Shown here piece after piece: positions 44,287 to 52,597 of a DNA stretch of 64,000 bases; the stretch's first letter is position 1; every line of letters starts with the position of its first letter. The translations under genes were made by a program, and so were the position numbers. Under the pieces are notes generated by a model. The model made no database searches, was not told the origin of the DNA, and was given only the letters and a program-made list of their open reading frames with translations. The DNA is from Pseudoduganella umbonata (GTDB lineage Bacteria > Pseudomonadota > Gammaproteobacteria > Burkholderiales > Burkholderiaceae_D): NCBI RefSeq assembly GCF_014192225.1, contig NZ_JACHXS010000001.1:584440-648439 (forward strand), written 5' to 3'.

Positions 44287-45560
44287 GAAACCTCCCGTTG
44301 GTTGAATGTCCAGTAGCGCCCCGTGGGGGCATCCACAGCCCGGAGTCCGGCACGATGCGAAGGCGGCAATTGCCCGGCAATGAGCTGGCGCATGTCCGCC
44401 AGGGCCGAGGGCCGCGGCGCATCGTGCGATACACGGATGAGACTGGTGTCGACAGCGCTGGCATCGATTGTATCCACGCCGGGTGCCACGACCAATGTGT
44501 CGCCGCTGTCGCCAGCACGCGGATAGGGGTGCGTGCGCTGCGCCACCCGCAGTGCCTCGTCGCCGGACGACGCATACAGCGTGATCCGGCCGCCAGTCGC
44601 TGCCAGTGCGGGGGCCAGGTCGCGGCTGAAGGCTTGCGCTTCGATATCGGGCGCCGCCAGGATGATCTCGCGCAGTCTCGGCCCCAGGTCGGGGCGGGCA
44701 CCCGCCGCGGCTGCGACAGCGCGCGTCAACGCCCGCGCGCCCATCCCGTGGCCGAGGAGATGCAGGTGTCGCACCGGCGTTTGCTGGACCAGGTCGGTCA
44801 AGAATGCCGCCAGCCTCGGCAGCGCCCATTCCACATTGGCTTCGTCCACGGTGTACCCGGACAGCCGCCCCTGCGACGGCCAGCTGTAAAACACCGGCAC
44901 GCCGGCAAAGCGCAGATCGCTGGCGATCTGCGCAGTGCGGCGCGCGGCATCCTCGAAGCTCACGCGGTAGCCGTGCACGAACAGCAGGGCGCTGTTGCCG
45001 GACCTGGCGATGGCTTCCGCCAGGGCAGGGAAGAACGGCTGGGCCGACTGGACTTCCGCGCGCAGCAGCACCGCATGGCCGTCCGCATCGGGACGCGATT
45101 GCCGTCTCAGCTGTGTCGGCAGGACCGCTTCGTCATCCGGGCCGGTGCGCTCGATGGCCACCTCGCAACTTCCATAGTTGAGCCCGCCACGCGCGGCGCC
45201 GAACTGCCGCGCCGGATGCCGGTCGCCGGTCGGCTGGCGGTCGGTGGCAAAGAACACCTGCAGCACCACCCCCGACTGATCCGCCGGCACGGCGGGGCGC
45301 AACGCACGCCGCCGTTCCACCTCCTCGACAAGGTTGCGTGCGGCGGCACGCAAGTAGCGGTCGCCGGCAAGCCCGGCGGCGGCAAGCGCGTCGGAAACGG
45401 CAAACTGGCGCGACAGCGAGCCAGGATCCTGTTCCAGATCGGTGATCGCTTCATCCACCCGCGGTGACTTGCCCGTCAAGCGGGATTTCAGCATCGTGTA
45501 CGCGACATCGGTGCCGCCATCGGCGATCGCGCCAGTCAATGCGGTGGTGATCACATCCAT
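44283..45560 (-). CDS. DUF900-type alpha/beta hydrolase lacking the nucleophile serine
   Basis: 425 aa from ATG 45560 (an ATG 23 codons earlier has a poorer context). The DUF900 'esterase/lipase-like' pattern is seen: LLQVFFATDRQP-like VVLQVFFATDRQPTGD, GNSALLFVHGYRVSFEDAARRTAQ (in part LLFVHGYRVSFEDA) and VFYSWPSQG. The nucleophile elbow, GHSMG or AHSMG in active relatives, reads LLGHGMGARAL here, with glycine G272 (codon GGG, 44745-44747). So catalysis is doubtful. An N-terminal helical region precedes the fold. It follows the Anbu gene by 102 bases and overlaps the HPt gene by 4. Confidence 0.85.
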   Translation of the reverse strand: MDVITTALTGAIADGGTDVAYTMLKSRLTGKSPRVDEAITDLEQDPGSLSRQFAVSDALAAAGLAGDRYLRAAARNLVEEVERRRALRPAVPADQSGVVLQVFFATDRQPTGDRHPARQFGAARGGLNYGSCEVAIERTGPDDEAVLPTQLRRQSRPDADGHAVLLRAEVQSAQPFFPALAEAIARSGNSALLFVHGYRVSFEDAARRTAQIASDLRFAGVPVFYSWPSQGRLSGYTVDEANVEWALPRLAAFLTDLVQQTPVRHLHLLGHGMGARALTRAVAAAAGARPDLGPRLREIILAAPDIEAQAFSRDLAPALAATGGRITLYASSGDEALRVAQRTHPYPRAGDSGDTLVVAPGVDTIDASAVDTSLIRVSHDAPRPSALADMRQLIAGQLPPSHRAGLRAVDAPTGRYWTFNQREVS

Positions 45561-45662
45561 GCGGTTTGGCTCCGGGCTGATTGGGCATATCTCACCACAG
45601 CCGGCATTGCAAGTCCAGTCGGAAGTCAAGCGTGCCGCGGATGCCCCGGCCGGGAAGCGCCG

Positions 45663-46502
45663 CTATTTGCCGTCGCCGGACTGCTGCGCCATCGATTGCA
45701 GCACCGGCGGCGCCAGCACCGGCGGCACCGCCGCCGGCAGCGGCATGCGCACGGGCTGGTCGTCCGCATCCGGCATGGGCTGCCAGGTTGGCGCGTCGAT
45801 GCCTTCGAACACCTGGCGCAACTGCGCCCCCCAGGTGCCGCGCAGCATCTGGAAGTAGGCGTTTTTCTCATCGATGGTAACGAAGCGGGTGACCGCCAGG
45901 CTATCGGCTTCATAGACCAGCAGGTCGAGCGGCAGGCCCACCGAGATGTTCGAGCGCAGCGTGGAGTCCATCGAGATCAGCGCGCACTTGACGGCGTCGT
46001 CGAGCGATGACCTGCGCGTGACGACACGGTCGATGATCGGCTTGCCATACTTCGCCTCGCCGATCTGGAAATAGGTGTTTTCGTCGTGCGCCTCGATGAA
46101 GTTGCCGGCCGCGTAGATCTGGAACAGCCGGCATGTTTCGCCTCGGATCTGCCCGCCAAATATGATCGACACGTTGAATTCGATATTGAACTGCGCCAAT
46201 GCCTTCGCTTCCCGCACATGAATGGCGCGCACCGCTTCGCCGACGATGCGGGCCGCCTCGTACATGTCGGGCGCGGTCCAGATGGTGGTCCCATTGCTGC
46301 CGACATGGTCATGCAGCAGTTGCAGCACCGATTGGGAGATCGACAGGTTGCCGGCGGTCATCAGCACCATCGTCCGGTCGCCCGGGTTTTCAAACACAGT
46401 CATCTTGCGGAACGTGCCGATCTGGTCGACACCGGCATTGGTGCGCGAATCGGAAAGAAACACCAGCCCCGCATCCAGGCGCATCGCGACACAATAGGTC
46501 AT
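45663..46502 (-). CDS. Anbu (bacterial proteasome-type peptidase)
   Basis: 279 aa. An Ntn-hydrolase of the 20S/HslV superfamily. The protein starts MTYCVAM; removal of Met would expose T2 as the nucleophile. D18 in FLSDSRTNAG and K33 in TFRKMTVF match the proteasome Asp17/Lys33. A long C-terminal tail rich in Pro/Ala follows the core. Anbu proteins form ring or helical assemblies and their proteolytic activity is still debated. The three genes upstream (ATP-grasp, alpha-E, transglutaminase) are the usual Anbu partners. Confidence 0.93.
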   Translation of the reverse strand: MTYCVAMRLDAGLVFLSDSRTNAGVDQIGTFRKMTVFENPGDRTMVLMTAGNLSISQSVLQLLHDHVGSNGTTIWTAPDMYEAARIVGEAVRAIHVREAKALAQFNIEFNVSIIFGGQIRGETCRLFQIYAAGNFIEAHDENTYFQIGEAKYGKPIIDRVVTRRSSLDDAVKCALISMDSTLRSNISVGLPLDLLVYEADSLAVTRFVTIDEKNAYFQMLRGTWGAQLRQVFEGIDAPTWQPMPDADDQPVRMPLPAAVPPVLAPPVLQSMAQQSGDGK

Positions 46503-46553
46503 TGAGTACTCGTCAGGGAATCGTTGGTGGGAGTCCGGAGCGTGCCGCGCCGA

Positions 46554-47357
46554 CTACTGCTGGACGATGCGCACGTCGACATCGAGCGCCTCGTCGCCGC
46601 CGCCGTGGCGCACGCCGCGCACCGGTGCGGCGGCCTCGTAGTCGCGGCCGACGGCAATGCGGCAATATGCATCCGTCATCAGCCGCGAGTGGGTGACATC
46701 GATGCTGATCCAGCCATCGTAGCCCGGATCGCTGGCCCATGCGTCCACCCAGGCGTGGCTGGCGGCGTGGCCGGTATCTTCCGGATCGATGTAGCCTGAT
46801 ACATAGCGGGCTGGAATGCCGTGGGCGTGGCAGCATGCCAGGAAGATATGGGCGTGGTCCTGGCAGACGCCGCGACCCAGTTGCAGCGAGGTGCTGGCCG
46901 GCGTCGCCACGCCGGTCGCACCGCTTTGATACCGTACCGCACCAAAGATGTGCTCGGCCAGCTTCATCAGGTGGCGGCTGCGGGCGCGGCCTTCCGGCAG
47001 GCAGGCCGCAGCCAGTTCCAGGATCCCCGGCGTCGGTGCCGTGAGCCGTGTCGGCATCGTGTAGATCAGTGGCGACAGCGAATCGTTGGCGGCGATCCGG
47101 CCCTGCCAGGGCACGCTGGTCTCGACCACGCCCTGGGCCACGATCGACAGCGCGCCGTGGGCCTGGTCCAGCGTCAGCATGTGCGACAGGTTGCCGTAGG
47201 CATCCGTGTAGGCATTCAGGTGTCCGGGCGCCAGCAGCTTCCAGTGCACCGCGCGTTGCTGTGGTTCGATCCGTGGTGTCAGGTGCAGTTGCTGGATCGT
47301 GTAGGCCAGCGGTTCGGTGTACGTGTAGCGGGTTTCGTGGCGGATCGACAGTTGCAT
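46554..47357 (-). CDS. Transglutaminase-like protease/amidase of the Anbu operon
   Basis: 267 aa. An N-terminal beta domain (bacterial transglutaminase-like N-region, LSIRHETRYTYTEPLAYTIQQLHL in part) and a C-terminal transglutaminase core with a complete triad: Cys in GRGVCQDHAHI, His in SHAWVDAW and Asp in SIDVTHS. May hydrolyse or exchange amide bonds on peptides built by the ATP-grasp partner. 51 bases upstream of Anbu, 9 bases downstream of the alpha-E gene. Confidence 0.92.
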   Translation of the reverse strand: MQLSIRHETRYTYTEPLAYTIQQLHLTPRIEPQQRAVHWKLLAPGHLNAYTDAYGNLSHMLTLDQAHGALSIVAQGVVETSVPWQGRIAANDSLSPLIYTMPTRLTAPTPGILELAAACLPEGRARSRHLMKLAEHIFGAVRYQSGATGVATPASTSLQLGRGVCQDHAHIFLACCHAHGIPARYVSGYIDPEDTGHAASHAWVDAWASDPGYDGWISIDVTHSRLMTDAYCRIAVGRDYEAAAPVRGVRHGGGDEALDVDVRIVQQ

Positions 47358-47366
47358 GGTATCTCC

Positions 47367-48299
47367 TCAGGCGGCCAGGGGCACGAGGAAGTCGCGGCTC
47401 ACGCGGTTCCCCAGTTCGTAGATGCGGCGCAGGAATCTGGTCAGGTAGTCGTGCAGGCCGTCCTGCAGGAAGTCTTCGATGCGGGCAAAGCGCAGCTCGG
47501 CGTGCAGCTGGCCGGCCAGCCGCTCCGTTTCACCGGAAGCGGCGTTGCGCACCTCGCGCAGGTTGTTGACGAGCGCTTCCATGCAGGCCAGCAGCGAGCG
47601 GGGCATGTCCGCCCGCAGCATCAGCATCTCGGCCACGCGTTCCGGCGTGATCACGTCGCGGTACATCTTGCGGTAGGTTTCAAAGCCCGAAACCGAGCGC
47701 AGCAGCGCCGCCCAGTAATAGAAATCGCGGCCGCGCTCGTCGCCGCCGCCGAGGAATTTGACGTCCAGGATGCGTGCCGTATTGTCGGCCCGTTCCAGGA
47801 ACGTGCCGAGGCGGATGAAGTGCACCGCTTCGTCCTGCAGCATGGTGCCGATGGTGACGCCGCGCGACAGGTGCGAACGGTACTTGACCCACTCGAAGAA
47901 CCGCACCGGATCGCGTTCGTGCAGGCGCTCGCGCAGCTTGGACTGCAGGTCCAGCCAGGTCTGGTTCTGTACCTCCCACACTTCCGTCGTCAGCGCGCCG
48001 CGCACCGCGCGCGCATTTTCACGGGCGCCGTTCAGGCAGGCCGCGATGGACGATGGATTGGACGGATCGCGCACCATGAAATCGATCACGTCGCGCGGCG
48101 CCAGCGCGGCATGGCGGCTGTCGTAAGCCTGCTGCAGTTCGGAAATGCCCAGCATCGCGCGCCATGCCTGCTGGGCATCTGCATCCGACTGCGGCAGCAG
48201 CGCGGTCTGCACGTTCACGTCCAGCATGCGGGCGGTATTCTCGGCCCGTTCGGTATAGCGCGCCATCCAGTACAGATGATCCGCGGTACGGCTCAGCAT
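47367..48299 (-). CDS. Alpha-E domain protein (DUF403)
   Basis: 310 aa from ATG 48299, with GGGGAAC upstream. All-helical DUF403/alpha-E protein: MLSRTADHLYWMARYTERAENTARML (cited as LSRTADHLYWMARYTERAEN) is the typical start, and FLERADNTARILDVKF and REVRNAASGETERL are conserved. Comparative genomics pairs it with ATP-grasp and transglutaminase proteins as part of a putative peptide-forming system. Its biochemistry is not settled. Tightly between the ATP-grasp gene (16 bases) and the transglutaminase gene. Confidence 0.92.
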   Translation of the reverse strand: MLSRTADHLYWMARYTERAENTARMLDVNVQTALLPQSDADAQQAWRAMLGISELQQAYDSRHAALAPRDVIDFMVRDPSNPSSIAACLNGARENARAVRGALTTEVWEVQNQTWLDLQSKLRERLHERDPVRFFEWVKYRSHLSRGVTIGTMLQDEAVHFIRLGTFLERADNTARILDVKFLGGGDERGRDFYYWAALLRSVSGFETYRKMYRDVITPERVAEMLMLRADMPRSLLACMEALVNNLREVRNAASGETERLAGQLHAELRFARIEDFLQDGLHDYLTRFLRRIYELGNRVSRDFLVPLAA

Positions 48300-48315
48300 G
48301 GTGTTCCCCTTTTCA

Positions 48316-49722
48316 TCAGTTTTCCAGTACCCAGGTATCCTTCGTGCCGCCACCTTGCGAGGAGTTGACGACCAGCGAACCCTCCTTCAGCGCGACGCGA
48401 GTCAATCCGCCGGGCACGATCGAGGTGGTCTTGCCGGACAGGACGAACGGGCGCAGGTCGATGTGGCGCGGCGCCACGCCCGAAGCGACGAAAGTAGGGC
48501 AGTTCGACAGGGCCAGCGTCGGCTGCGCGATGTAGCCGTCCGGCCGTGCCAGCAGGCGGGCGCGAAAATCCTCGATCTGCGCCTTGGTCGAAGCGGGACC
48601 GACCAGCATGCCGTAGCCACCGGCGCCGTGCACCTCCTTCACCACCAGGTCCGGCAGGTTCGACAGCGTGTACTGGAGATCCTCGCTCTTCCGGCACTGG
48701 TAGGTCGGCACGTTGTTCAGCACCGGCTGCTCGGACAGGTAAAAGCGGATCATGTCGGGCACATACGGATAGATCGACTTGTCATCGGCCACGCCGGTGC
48801 CGATCGCGTTGGCCAGCGTCACCCGCCCGGCGCGATACACCGACAGCAAGCCCGGGACGCCGAGCGCCGAGTCGGCGCGGAACGCCAGCGGATCGAGGAA
48901 GTCGTCGTCCAGCCGGCGGTAGATCACGTCGACGCGCTGCGGGCCGCGCGTGGTGCGCATGTAGACGGCATTGTCGTTGACGAACAGATCCTTGCCTTCG
49001 ACCAGTTCGACGCCCATCTGCTGGGCCAGGAAGGCATGCTCGAAATACGCCGAGTTGTACATCCCCGGCGTCATCACGACCACCGTGGGATCCGCCGCGC
49101 CGACCGGCGCCACCGAGCGCAGGTTGTCCAGCAGCAGGTCGGGGTAATGGTCGACCGGGGCGACCCGGTGCCGCGCGAACAGTTCCGGGTACAGCCGCAT
49201 CATCATCTTGCGGTCTTCCAGCATGTACGACACGCCGGACGGCACCCGCAGGTTATCTTCGAGCACGTAGAATTCGCCTTGCCCCGCGCGCACGATGTCG
49301 ACGCCGGCAACGTGGGCGTAAATGTCGGAGGCCACGCTGATGCCCTGCATTTCGGGCCGGTACTGCGCATTGCGGTAGATTTGCTCGGCCGGTACCACGC
49401 CGGCACGGATGATGTGCTGGTCATGGTAGATGTCGTGGATGAACATGTTCAGCGCCTGCACGCGCTGGACCAGGCCACGGTGCAGATGCGCCCACTCGGC
49501 CGCCGGAATGATGCGGGGAATCGCATCGAACGGTATCAGCCGCTCGGTGCCGGCATCGTCGCCGTACACCGCAAACGTGATGCCGACACGGCGGAACGTC
49601 AGGTCCGCCTCGATGCGCTTGCGCTCGAGCGCTTCGGGTGTCTGCCGGGCCAGCCAGCTGTCGAATTCCCGGTAATGGGGCCGGACACCGTCCGGCCCCG
49701 TCATTTCATTGTAGAAGTGCAC
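48316..49722 (-). CDS. Circularly permuted type 2 ATP-grasp protein
   Basis: 468 aa, start GTG at 49722 with GGGAGG upstream. DUF404/DUF407-type ATP-grasp ligase: RRVGITFAVYGDDAGTERLIPFD, DVIYRRLDDDFLDP, LLSVYRAGRVTLANAIGTGVADDK (in part) and LVVKEVHGAGGYGMLVGP, the last being the ATP-binding loop. Predicted to form amide bonds between peptides or amino acids and a carboxylate. First gene of the Anbu operon; promoter lies in the 184-base gap shared with the divergent cheD. Confidence 0.92.
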   Translation of the reverse strand: MHFYNEMTGPDGVRPHYREFDSWLARQTPEALERKRIEADLTFRRVGITFAVYGDDAGTERLIPFDAIPRIIPAAEWAHLHRGLVQRVQALNMFIHDIYHDQHIIRAGVVPAEQIYRNAQYRPEMQGISVASDIYAHVAGVDIVRAGQGEFYVLEDNLRVPSGVSYMLEDRKMMMRLYPELFARHRVAPVDHYPDLLLDNLRSVAPVGAADPTVVVMTPGMYNSAYFEHAFLAQQMGVELVEGKDLFVNDNAVYMRTTRGPQRVDVIYRRLDDDFLDPLAFRADSALGVPGLLSVYRAGRVTLANAIGTGVADDKSIYPYVPDMIRFYLSEQPVLNNVPTYQCRKSEDLQYTLSNLPDLVVKEVHGAGGYGMLVGPASTKAQIEDFRARLLARPDGYIAQPTLALSNCPTFVASGVAPRHIDLRPFVLSGKTTSIVPGGLTRVALKEGSLVVNSSQGGGTKDTWVLEN

Positions 49723-49906
49723 GTTGGTTTTCCTCCCGCGAATATGGGATTTTATGCAATCGCCGTGCCAAGTTCATGCACGATTGAGAATGTGCGCTCC
49801 CGGCATGAAAACCCTTTACAGGTCAGTTTCCTCAGTGCATCATTACGTGCCGACCCAATCAACGTCCGGCGCCTGTTTTTCCTGACAACTTCAAGATTGG
49901 GTTCGC

Positions 49907-50422
49907 ATGTCCTTCACCGTTCCGCAGCCGGCCGCGCCCGGCACCGCTCCACGCTCCCCGCAGGCCGACGTCCGGCACGTGTGGGCGGGCGCGTTCGCGG
50001 TCGGCATGGGCGACATGGTATTGACGGCGCTGCTGGGTTCCTGCGTGGGCATCGGCATCATCTGGCGCCGCAAGAAGCGCTGCGCGCTGGCGCACTGCCT
50101 GCTGGGGGAGGCGCCTGCCGGCGACACCGGCCTCGATGTCCGCTACGTCAGCAATGCCGTGCCGGCGCTGTTGCGCGGCCTCGGTGCGCGGCCCGCGGAC
50201 TACGCGGAGCTCGAGGTCGTCGTGGCGGGAGGCGCCAGCCTGTTCGAGCGCGGCCAGTCGCCGATGCGCGTCGGCGAGCGCAACATCGCCGCCTTCGAAC
50301 GCGCGATGGCGCTCCATGGCCTGCGGGTCGTCCACCAGTTCCTCGGCGGTAGCCACGGATCGCGCATCACGCTGAACTGCGCCGCGCTGACCTACGAAAC
50401 GCGGCGCCTCGCAGCCGGTTGA
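49907..50422 (+). CDS. cheD: CheD-family chemoreceptor glutamine deamidase
   Basis: 171 aa. The CheD deamidase core is seen: LTALLGSCVGIGI with catalytic C46, and ALAHCLL with H63; T40 precedes as in known CheD. VVVAGGASLFERG and IGERN-like RVGERNIAAFE follow, then GGSHGSRITLNC. CheD deamidates chemoreceptor glutamines and binds CheC in some bacteria. No che, mcp or flagellar gene is in the window, so it is an orphan copy, divergent from the Anbu operon. Confidence 0.88.
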   Translation: MSFTVPQPAAPGTAPRSPQADVRHVWAGAFAVGMGDMVLTALLGSCVGIGIIWRRKKRCALAHCLLGEAPAGDTGLDVRYVSNAVPALLRGLGARPADYAELEVVVAGGASLFERGQSPMRVGERNIAAFERAMALHGLRVVHQFLGGSHGSRITLNCAALTYETRRLAAG

Positions 50423-50621
50423 GCGCGCGGGCGGCACACCGCTATCCTTCCAGGTATTTGCATACGACACGGTGCTCGGGGTGCCGTTCGGCGCGGACCG
50501 CGACCAGTTGCCGGCCCCGATGCAGGGCATGTGCCGGCATGGCCACCTGGTCGCTGCCATGCCCGGAAAGTCAAACAGACAATGGCTACAATGGCGGTTT
50601 TTGCCTGGCAGGGAGGAACAT

Positions 50622-51338
50622 ATGAAAGCCATCGTCACCGGACACAGCCGAGGGCTGGGGGAAGGGATCGCCCGCGCACTGCTGGCGCGCGGCGCGCAAG
50701 TGATGGGCATCGCGCGCCATGGCAATCCGGCACTGGCCGGCGTGCACGAGGTCGCGCTCGACCTGGCCGATGCGGCTGCACTGCAGGCCTGGCTGGAGGG
50801 CGGCGAACTGGCCGCCTTCCTCGCGGGTGCGAGCAGCGCGCTGCTGGTGAATAACGCCGGCGTCGTGCAGCCGGTCGGTGCGCCCGGCACGCAAGGCAGT
50901 GCACGGCTGGCGCTGGCAGTGTCGGTGAATGTCACGGCAGCGCTGGTGCTGACGGACGCCTTCGTGGCGGCCACCCGCGATTGTCCCGACCGCCGCGTCG
51001 CCCATGTCTCCAGCGGCGCGGGCAGGGCGCCATACAGCGGCTGGAGTATCTATTGTGCGACCAAGGCGGCGCTGGACATGCACGCACGCGCCGTCGCCCT
51101 CGACGCGCTGCCGGGCCTGGCGATCGCCAGCATTGCACCCGGCGTCATCGACACGGCCATGCAGGCGGACATCCGCGCCACGCCGGAACATGACTTTCCC
51201 GCCATCGGGCGTTTCATCGCGCTCAAGCAGGACGGTGCGCTGGCCGATCCCGGTACTGCCGGAGCGCAACTGGTCGAGTATGCGACAGGCAGGGACTTCG
51301 GCACCACGCCGCTGGTGGATTTGCGCGAGATCGGCTGA
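50622..51338 (+). CDS. Short-chain dehydrogenase/reductase (SDR)
   Basis: 238 aa from ATG 50622 behind GGGAGG. A classical SDR: cofactor motif TGHSRGLGEGIA (residues 6-17), NNAGVV, serine in HVSSGAGR, and active-site YCATK (YxxxK). GIARHG after the second strand suggests NADP(H) preference, weakly. Resembles YhdF/benzil-reductase-type small SDRs; substrate unknown. Monocistronic. Confidence 0.9.
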   Translation: MKAIVTGHSRGLGEGIARALLARGAQVMGIARHGNPALAGVHEVALDLADAAALQAWLEGGELAAFLAGASSALLVNNAGVVQPVGAPGTQGSARLALAVSVNVTAALVLTDAFVAATRDCPDRRVAHVSSGAGRAPYSGWSIYCATKAALDMHARAVALDALPGLAIASIAPGVIDTAMQADIRATPEHDFPAIGRFIALKQDGALADPGTAGAQLVEYATGRDFGTTPLVDLREIG

Positions 51339-51419
51339 GGTCCCGGGCTGAGGTTACGGGATGACTACCTGGGATAAGGTCTGAGGGGCTGGCTTGCCGG
51401 ACCAGGTTTCCTGGCTGGT

Positions 51420-52451
51420 TCAGGGGGCGCTGGCGGCGAGCCCGGTCACCAGTGCCAGGTCGGCTCCAGCCATGCCGGGCCAGGCAAACCGCGCGCCATC
51501 GACGGCCGCGCCGGCAAAATCGCCGCGGCGGCATATGCTGCGGGCAAAGTCGGCACCACTGGCGCGCGCCCGGTGCAGGCGCGCGCCGATCAGGCAGCAG
51601 AACGGGAAATGCGCATTGTCGAGCAGGGTGGCGGACAGGTCGCAGGTGCCGAAATCGGCGCGCACGAAGCGCCCGCCCGACAGGTCGGCGCCGGCCAGCC
51701 GCGCGCCGTGGAAGTTGCAGTCGACCGCGCGGGTGCCCCGCAGCAGCGCCCCCTGCCAGTCGGTGCCGGCTGCCGCCTGGAGGCCGTCGAGTTCGGCGTA
51801 CTGCCAGGTGCTGCCCGCCAGTTCCGCGCCGCTGAGGGCGCAGCCGCGCAAGCGGGCCTGGCGAAAATCGGCATGCGGCAAGTGCGCCCGCAACGCCAGC
51901 ACCTTGTCCCACCGCGCGCCGCGCCAGCGGCTGGCCTCGCCGCGCGCATCGAGCAGCACCATCGACCTGGCCCTGCTGCGGTCCAGCACCGCATGGGTCA
52001 GCGTGATGCCGACGGCCACGAATTCATCGAGCAGCGCGTCGCTCAGGTCGGCGCCGGGCCAGCACGCATCGTTGGCCCGTACGCCGCGCAGCGAGGCGCC
52101 GCACAGTCGCGCATGCCCGGCCCGGCTGCCATCGAGGCAGGCACCGTCGAAAAGGGCTCCCGAGCAATCCGCATCGTCGAGCGATACGCCGGTGAGCAAG
52201 GCGTGGCGCAGCTGCGCGCCGCGCAGGCTGGCACCGCGCAGGTCGGCCCGCTCCAGCACCGCGCCGGACAGGTCGGCGCCATCGAGCACCACGCCGCGCA
52301 GGTCAGCTCCGGAGAAGTCGCGGCCGGCCATGGGCGCGCCGGCAGCCAGCAGCTCGCGCAAGTGCGCAGCGGCGGGCACATGGGCCGCAGGCGGGCGGCG
52401 AAGGGCAGGGCGGCGCAGCTTGTCCCATGTTGCTGACGAAAAGATCTTCAT
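51420..52451 (-). CDS. Pentapeptide-repeat protein
   Basis: 343 aa from ATG 52451 (GGAG upstream). From about residue 40 to the end it consists of A(D/N)LxG-type pentapeptides (GADLRGVVLDGADLSGAVLE in part, ADFRQARLRGCALSGAELAG in part), broken once near residues 150-200. This folds as a right-handed quadrilateral beta-helix. Some members mimic DNA or protect gyrase (Qnr), or act in type VI effectors; no clue here to which. Cysteine-rich for the family. Confidence 0.88.
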   Translation of the reverse strand: MKIFSSATWDKLRRPALRRPPAAHVPAAAHLRELLAAGAPMAGRDFSGADLRGVVLDGADLSGAVLERADLRGASLRGAQLRHALLTGVSLDDADCSGALFDGACLDGSRAGHARLCGASLRGVRANDACWPGADLSDALLDEFVAVGITLTHAVLDRSRARSMVLLDARGEASRWRGARWDKVLALRAHLPHADFRQARLRGCALSGAELAGSTWQYAELDGLQAAAGTDWQGALLRGTRAVDCNFHGARLAGADLSGGRFVRADFGTCDLSATLLDNAHFPFCCLIGARLHRARASGADFARSICRRGDFAGAAVDGARFAWPGMAGADLALVTGLAASAP

Positions 52452-52597
52452 TGCCGGTCTCCAGCGTCGGGTACACCGGGTACCCACGAGACCGATTATG
52501 GACCTGTGATCGCGGCCGATTAAACCCCTGGCTCAGCGAGATGCAATAGTTTTGATAAAACGCAAACGATTCCGGGGAACTTTGCAGCGGCGACGAG

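Noticed and set aside
43786..44316. Plus-strand frame opposite the HPt gene
   Set aside because: The minus strand has a good RBS, translational coupling and an HPt motif; the plus-strand translation has none.
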